A DNA stretch of 64,000 nt from Nematostella vectensis. Its lineage: Eukaryota > Cnidaria > Anthozoa > Actiniaria > Edwardsiidae. The notes beneath the pieces are model-generated. The model was given only the letters and a program-made list of their open reading frames with translations. It was not told where the DNA came from and did not search any database. Made by a program: the position numbers and the translations under genes. This document shows positions 45,001-57,474 of the stretch, piece after piece (within the stretch, counting starts at the first letter, position 1; every line of letters begins with the position of its first letter). The DNA is taken from assembly GCF_932526225.1 (NCBI RefSeq), contig NC_064035.1:19085969-19149968 (forward strand), read 5' to 3'.

Positions 45001-46583
45001 AGTGCGATGCGTTACTTAATTCGTGGTGCGTTAATTCAAGTGCGATGCGTAACTTATTGTGTGGTGCGTTACTTAATGTATGATGCGTTACTTTATGCGT
45101 GGTGCGTTACTTAATGCGTGGTACGTTACTTAATGCGTGGTGCGTTACTAATGCGTGGTGCGTTACCTATAGTGCGATGCGTTACTTTATGCGTGGTGCG
45201 TTACCTCAAGTGTGATGCGTTAATGCGTGGTGCGTTACTTTATTCGTGATCCGTTACTTAATGCGTGGTGCATTACTTAATTCGTGATGCGTTAAGTACT
45301 TAATGCGTGATGCTTTATCTCTAGTGTGATTCGTTAATGCGTGGTGCGTTACTAAATGCGTTCCTTTATGCGTAATGCGTTTCTTTATTTGGTTTGCGTG
45401 AATGATGAGTCACGGTGTGATCTGTCATGGACCAAGTGCGATATTCCTAACAAGGTTTGCGAATCACTCCTCGCGTGACCGTGTTCTTGTTCCACCAGGT
45501 TTCGCTCACTTGACAAATCAACTGATGGACCTCGCTGACGGTCGAGTTGTCCTGGCTCTGGAGGGAGGGTACAGTCTACCGTCGCTATGCGACGCCGCTG
45601 AAGCCTGCTTGCGGGCTCTTTTGAGTGACACAGTAAGTTGAGCTGTCTTAACCATTTTATGTCGACCGTGGGTTATGAAGGTTTGCAGTACATTTGTTTT
45701 CAAATGATTTTGTTTCCAATTGTCTTCCTCGTTGCCGTTCTTTAACTTCTTACGCCCTAATTTTTCTTTTTTTTTTTTTCTCAGCTGCCAGAGATACCAA
45801 AAGAAAGTTTAAAACGAGCCCCAAATCCGAACGCTATAGCCGTGCTGGAGAAGACAATAGCGATACAGAGTGAGTGAAGTTACAAATTATTTCTTTTATA
45901 TCGCACGCTTTCTCATAACTTGTTCGCCTCTGAATCCGTAGGTCGGTACTGGAGCTCCGTGAAGCGGTCAATAAATCATATCAGCCACTCAGTGGTCGAG
46001 GCACAGCAAAGAGAGAAAGAGGAAGCGGAGACTGTATCGGCACTCGCCTCCCTATCCATGGGTGTGGTCCAAGATTCCAAGTAAGGCTACCCACCATCAC
46101 CCAACTACGCCCCACCTTACGCTATGCACATGCTTTAATAGAATGTCGATCACCCACTCTTTTAATATTGTTTATCATCGACAATACAGCTGTTTATTCG
46201 CACGGAAACTTCAAAATAACAATCTACGTATGAAGTCTGATATATTATTGACGATATTTGATTGAAAATATATTGGTCACTTGCTCGAATTAGCCGATGG
46301 AAATGAATGCTTTGTGTTGACTCGCCATTAAGCGGGAGCATAAAATGGCGGCATGATTGGCCTTCCTTAATTGTGAAGAACAGTGGCATTGCTATGTCTC
46401 TCCAATCTCTCTTTCATTGTCTCAGGATCTTCTTTGAATTCGTCCATCCTGCATAGTGTTGTTGTCCTCAGTGCTAGGCAATCCACCCACGACCTGTATC
46501 CCTCCACAGAGTTTCCCTAATCAACAATCTCTTTCTTGTGTCTTCCCAGGGTCGCCGATGTTCAGATGGAGGACGATAGTTGA
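33042..46583 (+). CDS. Class IIa histone deacetylase (HDAC4/5/7/9-like), 1,086 aa from internal ATG, 22 exons
   Basis: Exons: 33042-33355, 33574-33736, 34125-34227, 34302-34381, 38194-38322, 39369-39451, 40010-41087, 41399-41568, 42172-42221, 42285-42343, 42647-42699, 42772-42825, 42889-42942, 43238-43293, 43557-43644, 44156-44275, 44397-44454, 44568-44726, 45499-45632, 45785-45869, 45942-46080, 46550-46583; every junction is GT-AG and in phase. The order is a Gln-rich domain (about 20-90), MEF2-binding helix (159-193), 14-3-3/CaMK sites at S221 (RKTASEP), S464 (RQTVSAP) and S645 (RASSLP), then the deacetylase domain (about 660-1040). Zinc ligands are D845, H847 and D939; H807/H808 form the charge relay. 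The class IIa structural zinc site is kept (H672, C674, H682, C756). The C-terminal nuclear-export segment is [13 protein letters not shown]. Position 981 is Tyr, where vertebrate class IIa enzymes have His. Role: signal-responsive nuclear corepressor of MEF2 targets. Confidence 0.96.
34453..38130 (-). mobile_element. CR1/L2-group LINE inserted antisense in HDAC intron, ~3.6 kb, inactivated
   Basis: Read on the minus strand. 37821 to about 38130 is the C-terminal part of ORF1 ([20 protein letters not shown]). 37820-37485 begins ORF2, 37453-36458 is an AP-like endonuclease ([17 protein letters not shown]), and 36290-35250 is reverse transcriptase ([25 protein letters not shown]). 35359-34826 is the C-terminal region, and the 3' UTR ends GAAATAAATAAACTGAAAC at about 34453. 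Defects: a one-base insertion in a T-run near 37483, a TGA where Trp is expected near 36458, an indel in an A-run near 36360, and a frameshift near 35280. The ORF1 stop TAG abuts the ORF2 ATG in the same frame. The 5' end is truncated. Antisense orientation keeps its poly-A signal off the HDAC transcript. Confidence 0.9.
38361..38606. mobile_element. MITE family B, complete copy 2
   Basis: TATACACCTATTTCAAATAA at the left and TTTTTGAAATAGAT at the right are inverted; the inner phrases AACCCATGTGTTGTAACC and GGTTACAATACACAGATTCT are inverted too. It lies 39 bp after the HDAC exon ending at 38322. Confidence 0.85.
38787..39269. mobile_element. MITE family D, copy 2
   Basis: AGGGGTAGCGATGGGTA at the left and TACCCATTGATACCCCT at the right. 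The interior matches 28117-28514 (TTTTAGGGGTCTTGGAGTCT; GGCTCGGATTCT, here duplicated). It ends 99 bp before the HDAC exon at 39369. Confidence 0.85.
39722..39865 (-). mobile_element. LINE 3'-end fragment with (TTGA)n tail
   Basis: On the minus strand the segment reads GTCTACACCTCATAAGCATT, continues into TACTTGATGAAATAAACTTG and ends in repeated ATTG at about 39722-39735. A short 3' UTR stub ending in a tetranucleotide repeat is typical of severely 5'-truncated CR1/L2-type insertions. Confidence 0.6.
42382..42630 (+). repeat. Intronic tandem array of 29-bp units abutting a splice acceptor
   Basis: Seven units of 29 bp (TTTCTTGCACTGTACCATGT, then TGTAACCAG) and two of 23 bp (TTTATTGCACTTGTTRTAACCAG without spaces in the array) fill 249 of the 303 nt of this HDAC intron. 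The last unit runs directly into TTTCTTTCTCTTTCAG, the true acceptor at 42646. Each unit contains a branch-point-like TGTAAC and a CCAG. Confidence 0.95.
43655..44075 (+). repeat. (TCA)n-rich low-complexity block in an HDAC intron
   Basis: About 400 bp of ATC/TCA/ACC triplets. It includes one direct duplication of about 100 bp (ATTGACACCACCAACTCCAT at about 43700 and again at about 43796). Confidence 0.95.
44727..45395 (+). repeat. Degenerate ~17-bp satellite (TGCGTGRTGCGTTACTT) in an HDAC intron
   Basis: About 670 bp made of variants of GATGCGTTACTTAATGCGTG in head-to-tail order. It occupies most of the intron between the exons at 44726 and 45499. Phrases such as GTGCGTTACTTAAT recur more than ten times with point changes and unit-length slips. 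Confidence 0.9.
46250..46340. repeat. Dispersed repeat shared with 32060-32150
   Basis: Second copy of the ATATTTGATTGAAAAT...GATGGAAATGAATGCTT repeat, in the last HDAC intron. Confidence 0.55.
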
Positions 46584-48064
46584 ATGACCAGCCTTGCGAT
46601 GTGTACATAAAGGGCAAGGCAGGGCCTCCCTAGCTGTTGGTCAGAGGGTAGCTTCCCACCAATTATAGACGGCAATACTTGGATGGTATTGATCTAGAGT
46701 GTGAAGTGTCGCATTAACTGTAGATTTTTAGTGCACTTGCTTTAAAAAGGACATGTCGTATATTTAATGTAAATAGCTTGAATTTAGTAAATAGAATTTA
46801 ACGTATAACCTAGTCACAACCTTGTACAAAAGACTGTAATAAGCTTTAAAACCGGGACAAACTTTGCCGATTTTAGAAAGTTTGTGCACTCATCCCATAC
46901 TCGGATATCAACACCTCTGCTGCTCTATATTTAATCATTGCTTTTATCATTTTACATTTTACCCATAACAATATACATTAGAAACCTTCGATTAAGAACT
47001 AGAATCTAAGAAGCTGTAAAGAGAACTTCTATTAAGACTATTTAACACTGATGCAGATTCTCAATCGCGTTTTTAAGTGGGGAGACGCCCATGCGTCCTC
47101 CCTGCTAGCAGAGGTCTCTTACAACGAAATACAAAGAAAAGAGGCCTCTTCTAGCAGGGGGGGGGGGGGGGGGGGGGATCAGCGTCTTCTCTTTTGTCCA
47201 AGATTGAAGGACTGTTACCCTATTTGTAGTTGTGACCATACAGTACACCGTTAGTATGTTCTTGTTTGCGAGTGTCAGTGGGAGCTAACTCACAAGAAAT
47301 AGGGATGGCCACTCATTAAAAAATATTATGCCTATTTTAATTTAGTCATTGTTATAGTGATATAACTTTGTAACTAATTATCTTTGCTACCCTTGTGTGT
47401 ACGATTTGCCATTGTTTTACTGTGATGGATAAAAATTTATTCATTCCGAGTCAATTGTACACTCTGTCTTATCCTTTGTTGGGTAGGGGGCGTGTTAACA
47501 CACAGAAATTTATAAACGAGAAGTATCCAGGGTGAAAATTGTAAAAAAAAAATGATTTGACTCTGTAAACCGCGTTTCCATTAGCCCGGAGGGATATATT
47601 CCCAAACTGCACTTGCCTTGGTTTAAGTCGTCAAGAATGTTATTTATTTTTATTTTCAATAATGCTCTTAAATAGTTTGCACCACGATCACCTTAAGTAG
47701 ATAGGTCTTGTACAATTAACATGCATAAATATTCAGCATTATAATCTAAAACTCATCGTCAAATATGAAGGGGCATGGAGTAGGATTTATTCCAATATGG
47801 TCCAATTTGCCCTGATGAGTCACTTAAATGGCCGAGGGTTAGGTGACTTTTCGTCTAAAGGCCCATAACAAGCGCGCACACAGGGGGGGGGTGGGGGGTG
47901 CGCGCAGCCCCCCTCTCTTTGCGGCCTAAAAAAGGGGCCTTATTAAGGAATCTTCAAATCTTCTTTTTCCATATACCCATGTCTGCACCGCACCCCCCCC
48001 CCCCCCCCCCCCCCGGGCACGCGCTTGCATGTGTTCAAGAAAAGAAAGAAAAAGTGTGAAAACA
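46584..48064 (+). other. HDAC 3' UTR and downstream DNA
   Basis: The 3' UTR of the HDAC gene begins at 46584; a clear AATAAA close by is not seen, and ATTAAA at about 47316 is a weak candidate. A poly-G run (about 47158-47177) and a poly-C run (about 47992-48014) mark degraded MITE pieces. No gene. Confidence 0.4.
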
Positions 48065-48413
48065 AGAGGCCCGTACCAAGTAGTTTTCTTGGGGGGTGCG
48101 AAATCCGAAAAAATGGTCCAAATTTTTCCGGGGGCGGGGTGGGGAAGGGGGAGTTTTCTGATAAAAATCTAACCAACCCAAGAGAACGTTTTTTTTTTTT
48201 TGCCATTGCAGTATCTTCACGGGACGTTTGTTATCGGATTTGGCTACAAAAAAGTTTGACTTATAGATTCATCACTTACCAGAGTGATCTAAAAATGCCT
48301 TTTTTCATCTAATCCGCTTATGCCTTATAGTTTTGTCTACAAATAGCACGTCTATTGAGAATCGGTAGTGGACCTTCCGCCGTTAAAGGGGGAGGTGCGA
48401 ACGCACCCCCTGC
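48065..48413. mobile_element. MITE family C, copy 3 (right end degraded)
   Basis: GAGGCCCGTACCAAG, GCGAAATCCGAAAAAATGG, CTTCACGGGACGTTTG and TTTTGTCTACAAATAGCACG match the order in copy 1. The right terminal repeat is eroded (GCGAACGCACCCCC). Confidence 0.8.
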
Positions 48414-48734
48414 GAACGCGAACATAATCACCATTGCTTTTAGTTTCCAAATCCTGAATTAAAATTAGGTATTAATAATTGGCGAGGCGTGACGCACGTG
48501 CAAAGGAAATCGCAGTTTTTGGGGGTTTGGTACAGAATCTAAGGAATCTAGTTGCACACCACTCCATTTTGCGTATATGAAGTATTGCCCAACTTGATGT
48601 CTTTATGACAAGCGGACATGGAAGAGTAAATTAGAAATTGACAATCGATTTTTTTCGATATTTCCAAGGAATCGATTCGTAAATACTCAACATTTGCTGG
48701 AAAGATCACATCAGGAATGAGGAGTCCTAAATGT

Positions 48735-49143
48735 CAGGGGCGTACGCACTGGACTGCAAAACAATTTGGAGATCTAGCTTATTTGCATAACGAGGGGAAA
48801 AATAAAATGTTTACTCATTCATTTTTATGTTTTTATGTACGTTGTTTTATAAATATGATGGGGATAAAAACTATAATTTTCTTAATCATGGTAGTCTACA
48901 GATGATTTCCAAACATATTGTTATGTCGTTCAGTGCCACGCGACGACTGAAGTCCTACTTCAGATCGAGGATGACAGAGGATCGTGTAATATTCTCAAAA
49001 GTCTGACGCATTGACGCCAATTTCAAACCCAAAAGCGGGAGCTATGAAATCTTCACGGGGTTGCAGGATGAGGGTCCATGCCCTCTGCATTCAGCAATTG
49101 AATGCTTTGACTGCAACTTGTTAAAATCCTGTGTACGCCCCTG
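48735..49143. mobile_element. hAT-like MITE, 409 bp (CAGGGGCGTACGC ends)
   Basis: CAGGGGCGTACGC at 48735 and GTGTACGCCCCTG ending at 49143 are inverted. AATGT and AATGC flank them, a near-match 5-bp duplication. Non-coding. Confidence 0.7.
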
Positions 49144-49599
49144 AATGCGCTAAGAAAAGATCAAGAATGTCTTTTTAATGTAGCCATGACATGGGCACTG
49201 TACGGAAAAGGAAAGCGAGGAAGACCTAAAACTGATCCCGGGACACGAAACAATCCCGAGCAGTCCCGAGATAGGCCCCAAGGAGTTGCTTCAAGAGAAG
49301 CTTGCAGCTAATCTCTAGCCCGCGTTCCTTTGACGTTGTAGTTGCCTTCCATTGCTCCTTCTTTCTTCGGTTTTCTTGAGGTGGAGGGAGGCACCGAAAA
49401 TATGGGGGAACATAAGGGGGTGCTTGTAAAATTTTTGTTCCACCTGATTTATTGGGGGGATTAATTTTAGCCGTTACTTTTATCAAAATCCCCCCTTAGG
49501 GATAATTAATGAGCTTTCCCTTAAAAAGCTACGAATAACAATACGATAACTCAATGCCATAGCGTCTAATCGGTGATAAATTAGTACGACTAAACTAAT

Positions 49600-49990
49600 T
49601 AACAGGTTCCAAAAACAACAATTTTTAATTGCTAAAGGATACAGCATAAAAACATAACCTCGCTCAAAACAGCCAAAATTCTTACCATTCACAATCAAAA
49701 CACCAGCACTTCTGACACAGCACACTGACACTCGTTTTCGGTAAACATATCACCCTTTAGATATTCTCAATATATTTGACAACAAAACGTATTTTTCCAT
49801 GAATTTCATGTTCACACGAGCGTTTATTACAGACGCATTTTTGTATGGGGGGTTCCATTTTATTACCCTAGGCTAAGGGAGGGTCATGTTGTTTTTTTCG
49901 TGTGTCTAATGAGAGGGCCGTATTTTTTTTTTAAACGATCGGAGCCCTCCCCCCCCCCCCCCCCCCCCCCCGCTAAATAATGACACGTCC
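49600..49990. repeat. Left copy of a repeat flanking the acyltransferase gene
   Basis: Shares with 52920-53340, in the same orientation, AAAATTCTTACCATTCACA, CAGCACTTCTGACACA, CTCGTTTTCGGTAAACATAT, CCATGAATTTCATGTTCACA and CGAGCGTTTATT, ending in a G/C-rich tail with a poly-C run. About 75-85 per cent alike by eye. Confidence 0.8.
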
Positions 49991-50218
49991 CTAAAAATTG
50001 TAAGAAGAAAAAAAATATAAACCCCTTCGTAATGTTCTATAAATAAAGATGATGGTAGATGACATAACTTCTATGATATAGAAGTTTTTTTTCCTTTTTT
50101 GAATACAAAAATTGTATACAAATTTTATACTTTAGAAGCGTGTCGGCTAAAAACGAAAGCATCAAAGGCAATAAAACGTAAAAGGTGTTCAATGTTTATT
50201 CTTTAATCAATTGATTCA

Positions 50219-50377
50219 TAGCCGTAGCAGGCCTCGTATTATTGGGGGGGGGGGGGGGGGGGGGCACGATACAAAACATTAAGAAAACAATGGTCATTTA
50301 CTTATAATTTTAAAAATACTGGGGGGGGGGGGGGGGGGGGGGAATGCCCCCAGTGCCCCACCCTCGGCTACGGCCCC
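50219..50377. mobile_element. MITE family A, copy 3, with two long G-runs
   Basis: TAGCCGTAGCAGGCCTCG at the left and CGGCTACGGCCCC at the right; G-runs of about 20 bp lie at 50245-50264 and 50322-50342. It sits in the 3' flank of the acyltransferase gene. Confidence 0.75.
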
Positions 50378-50597
50378 GATTTTAACATACCAAAAAAACT
50401 CTTGGTCAAAACCTATATGTATAAAACCTATTCTGAGACTGCTTCAATTTTAGTAATTATAAATAAAGGGGCTCTTTCTCACCCCTACTGGACGAACATA
50501 TTTGTCTTGTTGTTTTCCTGTAAAAGAGGTGAAAGAAATTTACTTGTAGCTACACATTTTTCCGCTTCTTTGGTTTGGTTCTTAGCCTTGCAATCAT

Positions 50598-52133
50598 CTA
50601 AGCAATTGCTTTCCTCAAAATACAGAGGGTCAAATTAATAAACTGAGAGGCATGTTCCTCTGTTAAAATGTGGGGATAGTAAACTAGGCCCAAGAACAAC
50701 TTACCATTGACAGAAACAAGATTATTGGTAAATACTGGGCCACAGTGTTGCTCTGCCATTGCAAAATATGTACCATTAAACTTGAATGGTCCTGTGTCCT
50801 CAGTACCAAATACATATCGACCTCTGTTAGAGATATTAAAGATGTTATCAAACCTACCTCCCTCCCCTAGAGAATTTTGAAATGATTTAAAATTAACATT
50901 ATTTAAAAACTTCACAAACTCAAAGTGTTTTTGCTGTTTCATCATGCCATGGACTTTACTCGTGAATTCTGCTGCACGTTTCCAGAACTCTTCTTTAGTG
51001 TACTCTTGTTTGGTTTGGACGTTTGTCTGCTGTTGTATGATAGAGATAAAGCAGCCAAATTCATCTGGTTTTACCTCGGGCAGACATTCCTTTCTCATTG
51101 AGACGTTGAAGGAGCTTTTAATGTTAACCTTGGCTGATTTTTCTCTCGCTCCGCTGTTTAGGATCTGGGCCAAAGCGATGTGCGTTGCTGCTGTGACGAC
51201 ACCATGGACTGTGCTTTTGTATTCTTTAGCTAATTTGGCAATGCGTGCCATTTCGTCAATGTTAACTTCTTTAGGAAGGACACAAGTCTTTTTCTCAGCG
51301 ATAGATACTTCAGGTTTGGCAAGTGGGAAGACTTCGAGAAAGCTGTTGTTTGCTGGCTTTGTCACAAAGGACTTTATCTTAATCATCATTGGTAAAATAG
51401 AGAAGAATATTTTCTCAAACGAGGAGGTCTTGGTCTTGTGTTGTAACAGCGAGGTCATAGGCGGCCTTAGCTCCATGCTCTGGACTTGAATAGTTTCATG
51501 CTTATATAGGAGGTTCAAGTAATCCAAGAACTGTGAGTAAAGTGCCATAATAGAACCACCATCACAAATACAGTGATGAAAGGTAAACAGAAGCGCATTC
51601 TTGAAATTGCCTGACTCGCTTTGAACTTCCTGTAACTGGGTTACCCTCCAGAGCGGTCCTCTCGAGTAATCAAACGGTATCTTACTGTCCTCAGCGAAAC
51701 ATCGTTCCCAATCAGTTGAACTGGACTGCCCCCTACGAAATGAAGGCGTGACAAAATCATCGAGCTCGATGAAGTGAGATAAATCATCATCGCCTTCCAC
51801 CAACCTCATGCGAAGTAGGGGATACTTTCGCGCCAATAAACCGAGTGCTTTCACTACCATCTCCTGTTCCAATGAACAACTGGACTCCACAAGCAGCACA
51901 TTCACATCTATCCCAGAACCGGGCCCAAACTTTCCCATTCCTACCATTGCTTTTTCGACTTTGTCGAGCTTTCGTTGTAATTTTCCACGAACGCTTTGCA
52001 TCGGGATTTTGGAAGAATTTTGGCCTTTCTTTTCCGTAGTTAAACAATGGAAAAATACGTAAAAAGCAATGACACATGCTAGTAGGGCGGGTAGTACTGT
52101 TGCCGAGGTAGCAATAGACAGTGTTTCCATCAT
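50598..52133 (-). CDS. Condensation-domain (alcohol O-acetyltransferase-like) acyltransferase, 511 aa, intronless
   Basis: One uninterrupted frame of 511 codons. Residues 10-30 form a hydrophobic N-terminal anchor (LPALLACVIAFYVFFHC), followed by a basic linker. The catalytic HHxxxDG motif of the CoA-dependent acyltransferase/condensation fold is H186-H-C-I-C-D-G192. The C-terminal half keeps the NVSMRKE and GPVFTNNLVSVNGKLFLGL strands seen in AATase/PapA-type proteins. The reaction is acyl transfer from a thioester to an alcohol or amine; the substrate is unknown. Membrane anchoring is inferred. The start M-M-E is the first in-frame ATG pair after upstream stops. TTTATT at 50195-50200 (AATAAA on the minus strand) is a possible poly-A signal. 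A single-exon gene among multi-exon neighbours, with related repeats on both sides, suggests retroposition or acquired DNA, unproven. Confidence 0.9.
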   Translation of the reverse strand: MMETLSIATSATVLPALLACVIAFYVFFHCLTTEKKGQNSSKIPMQSVRGKLQRKLDKVEKAMVGMGKFGPGSGIDVNVLLVESSCSLEQEMVVKALGLLARKYPLLRMRLVEGDDDLSHFIELDDFVTPSFRRGQSSSTDWERCFAEDSKIPFDYSRGPLWRVTQLQEVQSESGNFKNALLFTFHHCICDGGSIMALYSQFLDYLNLLYKHETIQVQSMELRPPMTSLLQHKTKTSSFEKIFFSILPMMIKIKSFVTKPANNSFLEVFPLAKPEVSIAEKKTCVLPKEVNIDEMARIAKLAKEYKSTVHGVVTAATHIALAQILNSGAREKSAKVNIKSSFNVSMRKECLPEVKPDEFGCFISIIQQQTNVQTKQEYTKEEFWKRAAEFTSKVHGMMKQQKHFEFVKFLNNVNFKSFQNSLGEGGRFDNIFNISNRGRYVFGTEDTGPFKFNGTYFAMAEQHCGPVFTNNLVSVNGKLFLGLVYYPHILTEEHASQFINLTLCILRKAIA

Positions 52134-52309
52134 GCTGGCTGGAACAATAGCAGAATAAACCGAGAATAGACCTCGTCACTGTAGCGTAAACGAACGTAGA
52201 CGACCTGGCGTATGCTAACTAGGGTCAAGAGTAAAGTAGGGTTTGTATGTAGTGTCGCGGCGCAGCAATTGCACTAGACAATAAGATTGTTTTAACAGGA
52301 TAAGCCCCT

Positions 52310-52680
52310 CAGGCTATAATTAGAACTGAAAAATTGAAAGCAGAGTTACAATTGAAAATTAACAATAGACTGTTAAACAACGTCATCAAAATTCACACTA
52401 ATGATAATAATTACATAATTCCCTTGATTCTTCTCTAAAGACCCGTAATGATTTTTTCTAATTTCGCTTCTACGGGTAGCGAGTTAAAACCTTTTGGTCC
52501 CGTGAACCATAGCAATTTCCTAATGAATTCAGTTTTAACCCGCGGTAACCCGCGGGGGAGTTCAAGGTTTAGCCCATTCTGTCTTGTTTGATATTTAGTA
52601 GAGACCCAGCTGAAGGTAATGGGAAGTTCCTGATGGTGGTTTACATATTGGATATAAGCATCTGTGTACAAAGACGCACA
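52310..52680 (-). mobile_element. LINE 3' fragment (ORF2 C-terminal tail)
   Basis: The minus-strand frame 52435-52671 reads YQTRQNGLNLELPRGLPRVK, then GPKGFNSLPVEAKLEKI, which is the extreme C-terminus of CR1/Jockey-type ORF2. The A+T-rich 3' UTR continues to about 52310. Severely 5'-truncated. Confidence 0.65.
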
Positions 52681-52919
52681 TGTTTTGGTTTTGACGCGTT
52701 TTTAGTTGTTGTAAGCTAGTCCGGCGGTTATATAGAGCGCAACATCGCTCCACAAAAGCTGTCCGATTTTGCTGCCCGTATTACATTCTATTTTTAGCAA
52801 CAAAACTAGCGATCGCGGGGGTACTCCGATAAAAACAGACTGGTGTAATCGTCGGCAAAAATCGATTTCAAACCTAAGGGAAGGCACTTTGGGTATGGTC
52901 AACAGAAATTCTTACCCCT

Positions 52920-53340
52920 AGCAATTAATTTTTAGCCCAAAACAAAGACGCAACTTTTAATTGCATAAAAACCAAAATTCTTACCATTCACACTCAAACA
53001 CCAGCACTTCTGACACATTACTCGTTTTCGGTAAACATATCACCCCTAGATATCTATATTCATTTGACAACAAAACGTATTTTGCCATGAATTTCATGTT
53101 CACACGAGCGTTTATTGCACATTTAAGTTTTTTTGTATGGGAGGCCCAATTTGTTTACCCTTTGGCTGGGGGAGGGTCCTTTTTTCGTGTGTCTAAGGGG
53201 AGGGCCCTATTTTTTTATCGCATATATTTATCGGGAGATCGGGGTGGGGGGAGGGCTGCTAAGTTGATTTTTTTTTTCTCAAAAACTTCGATCCTCCCCC
53301 AATCTAAAGCACAAAAATGGTGACCCTTCCTTAAACCCCC
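52920..53340. repeat. Right copy of the repeat flanking the acyltransferase gene
   Basis: Direct counterpart of 49600-49990 (CCAAAATTCTTACCATTCAC through GCGTTTATTGCAC, then GGGGGAGGGTCC). The tail near 53215-53300 holds AGATCGGGGTGGGG and CGATCCTCCCCC, a local inverted pair. A related tail fragment is at about 56690-56735. Confidence 0.8.
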
Positions 53341-53447
53341 AGAACAAAAATAACTTTAAAAATACTTCATTGAAATTATACTCGCATTGCACAGGAGCAC
53401 CAACAAATACAATAACCGTATGAGTGTAGAGCCCACAAATGTAATTA

Positions 53448-53703
53448 ACCCACAATTGTAATAGAAGTTACCCGCAAATGTAGTAATCCCTAGCCTCCTT
53501 CGCAGGCAACTCATAATGAAAAGGACTGAAAGAATGGGTTACCTGTGGCGAAATTACGGAGGAGGGAGACTAAAGAGAAGTAGCGCTTCCGGTTTGTCAA
53601 TTCCGTTTTTTTTTGCCACAGGAAACCCAATCCTTTTTTTATTTTTCTGGTCTTTGGAGATGCCTGCGGAGGAGACTAAGTAAACCCGCAATTGTAATAA
53701 CGA
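53448..53703. mobile_element. ~250-bp imperfect inverted-repeat element
   Basis: The left arm (ACCCGCAAATGTAGTAATCC, CCTCCTTCGCAGGCAACTC, GGGTTACCTGTGG) is mirrored by the right arm (CCACAGGAAACCC, GATGCCTGCGGAGGAG, AACCCGCAATTGTAATAA) around about 50 bp. Ends are imprecise. Confidence 0.65.
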
Positions 53704-53739
53704 GCGCTCTTTATGGTGCCGTGCTGTACAGTGTGACCA

Positions 53740-55945
<2,206 letters not shown>

Positions 55946-57358
55946 AGAAAGGGGATGGGGTACTTTGTCAAAAAAAAATATGCTTTACATTTTGTTAAAC
56001 GGAATATGGTCTGAATTTTGCTGTTTCGAATTCAAATGGGACACAGACATCGCCCTCTCCCCCGCGCACCAAATTATTATGTGAGATGGGGTGGATGCAC
56101 TGACTTAGGAATGCCCATAAAGGGGCAGCGGAGATGGCCTTAAACACGCCAAGCCAGGAGGAGTGTTAATTTTGAGCCCATTTGTCAGGGGTGTAAATGC
56201 ATAGCATGAAAATTTTCCATTTTCATATATATGAAATGCTAGTTACTGTTAAAATCTAAATAGAAAACAGCATCATTAACTTCTTTCCAACTGAAATCTT
56301 ATTTACATATCTTTTCATACCACCAATCTGAAAAGTTAGTGTGTGTGTGGAGGGGGGGGACTTTGACATGAATTAAAATTCGTTAATTCAGTGATGGAAA
56401 TGAATAAAAACAAAACCGCAAAAGATAATAAAAAGGAAAAGCCACAGTAACGGGGATGATGATGTTCAACGCCAGCCAAACGAAAGTCCAAGCAGAAGGC
56501 GCATCACGTTAAGTTATCCATTTTGTAGGGGGTCTGGGAAACTTTTAAATTCCACACTTTTAAGAAGCTCGAAAATTGATCAGAATAACTGCGCCATAAA
56601 ATAAGGCCCTCACTTTAATCTGTATCAAAATTTGAGGCCCTCCCAAAATCGACGCTAAAAAAAACTCGCAACCCTTCCCCCAAACAAAGCCCCCCCCCCC
56701 CCCCCCCCCCCGTTAAATAATGACCCTTAAGATCCAAGGGAGCACCCCGTACGCCAATCCAAAGTTCAGGGTATTCCTTGGTGTTACGGAGAGCTTTGTT
56801 TTTGGTGCTCAAGGCGTTTGTACTCTATTCCATTGTCTCGTTCTAAGATCTTTATTTTGGCTTTTGTTCCATTGTGTTTTTGGTGCTGGTGCTCCGTAAC
56901 ACCAAGAAACTACCAAAGTTCATACAAAGAGTTACAATGTCTAAAAAAGTATGTTTATTTTTTTGGTAGAAAACACAAGATATTACAAAGAAATTATGAG
57001 TGATGATTAGTATTATTCTAATCGTTATTAATTTTGTGGTTTCCCACATGCACAAAATTAAGCTATAATTGAGCTATAAAACGTGCATCTACAAAAATAA
57101 AACTATAATAAACATTTCCATTTTCAAAGAAAACTAAATTCAACGCAAGACTGGATGGCTGGTTTGACCAAGATCACCATTTGACAGTCAATAAACTAAA
57201 TAATGTTTCATATAAAAGCAAATCCAGCAGAATTATGTGTTTAGTTTTCACAATGAGACTGCTCAGAATATAGAAACTGCAGAAAAAATAAATAATTCAC
57301 TCAAATTACCAGCTGGTCAGACCTGGGCCCTCCCATTCTGGGTCGCAAGAAAAAGAGT
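55946..57358. other. Non-coding region with degraded repeat ends
   Basis: No gene. A poly-C run at about 56691-56711, followed by GTTAAATAATGACCCTTAAG, resembles the tail of the 49600/52920 repeat. A TTGGTGTTACGGAG phrase at about 56778 and its inverted form CTCCGTAACACCAA at about 56892 may bound a short element of about 130 bp. Confidence 0.4.
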
Positions 57359-57474
57359 CTTCAGTCCAGTCTTTAGTTCAGTCTAGTTCAGTCTTTAGTT
57401 CAGTCTTTAGTTTAATCTTTAGTTCAATATTTAGTTCATTCTTTAGTTCAGGCTTTAGTTCAGTCTTTAGTTCC
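57359..57474 (+). repeat. Degenerate 12-bp tandem repeat (AGTCTTTAGTTC)
   Basis: About ten imperfect units of CAGTCTTTAGTT in a row, downstream of the DNAJ gene stop on the opposite strand. Confidence 0.9.

Noticed and set aside
50944-51489. 181-codon plus-strand open frame
   Set aside because: Shadow of the acyltransferase gene on the opposite strand; no start context or family similarity.
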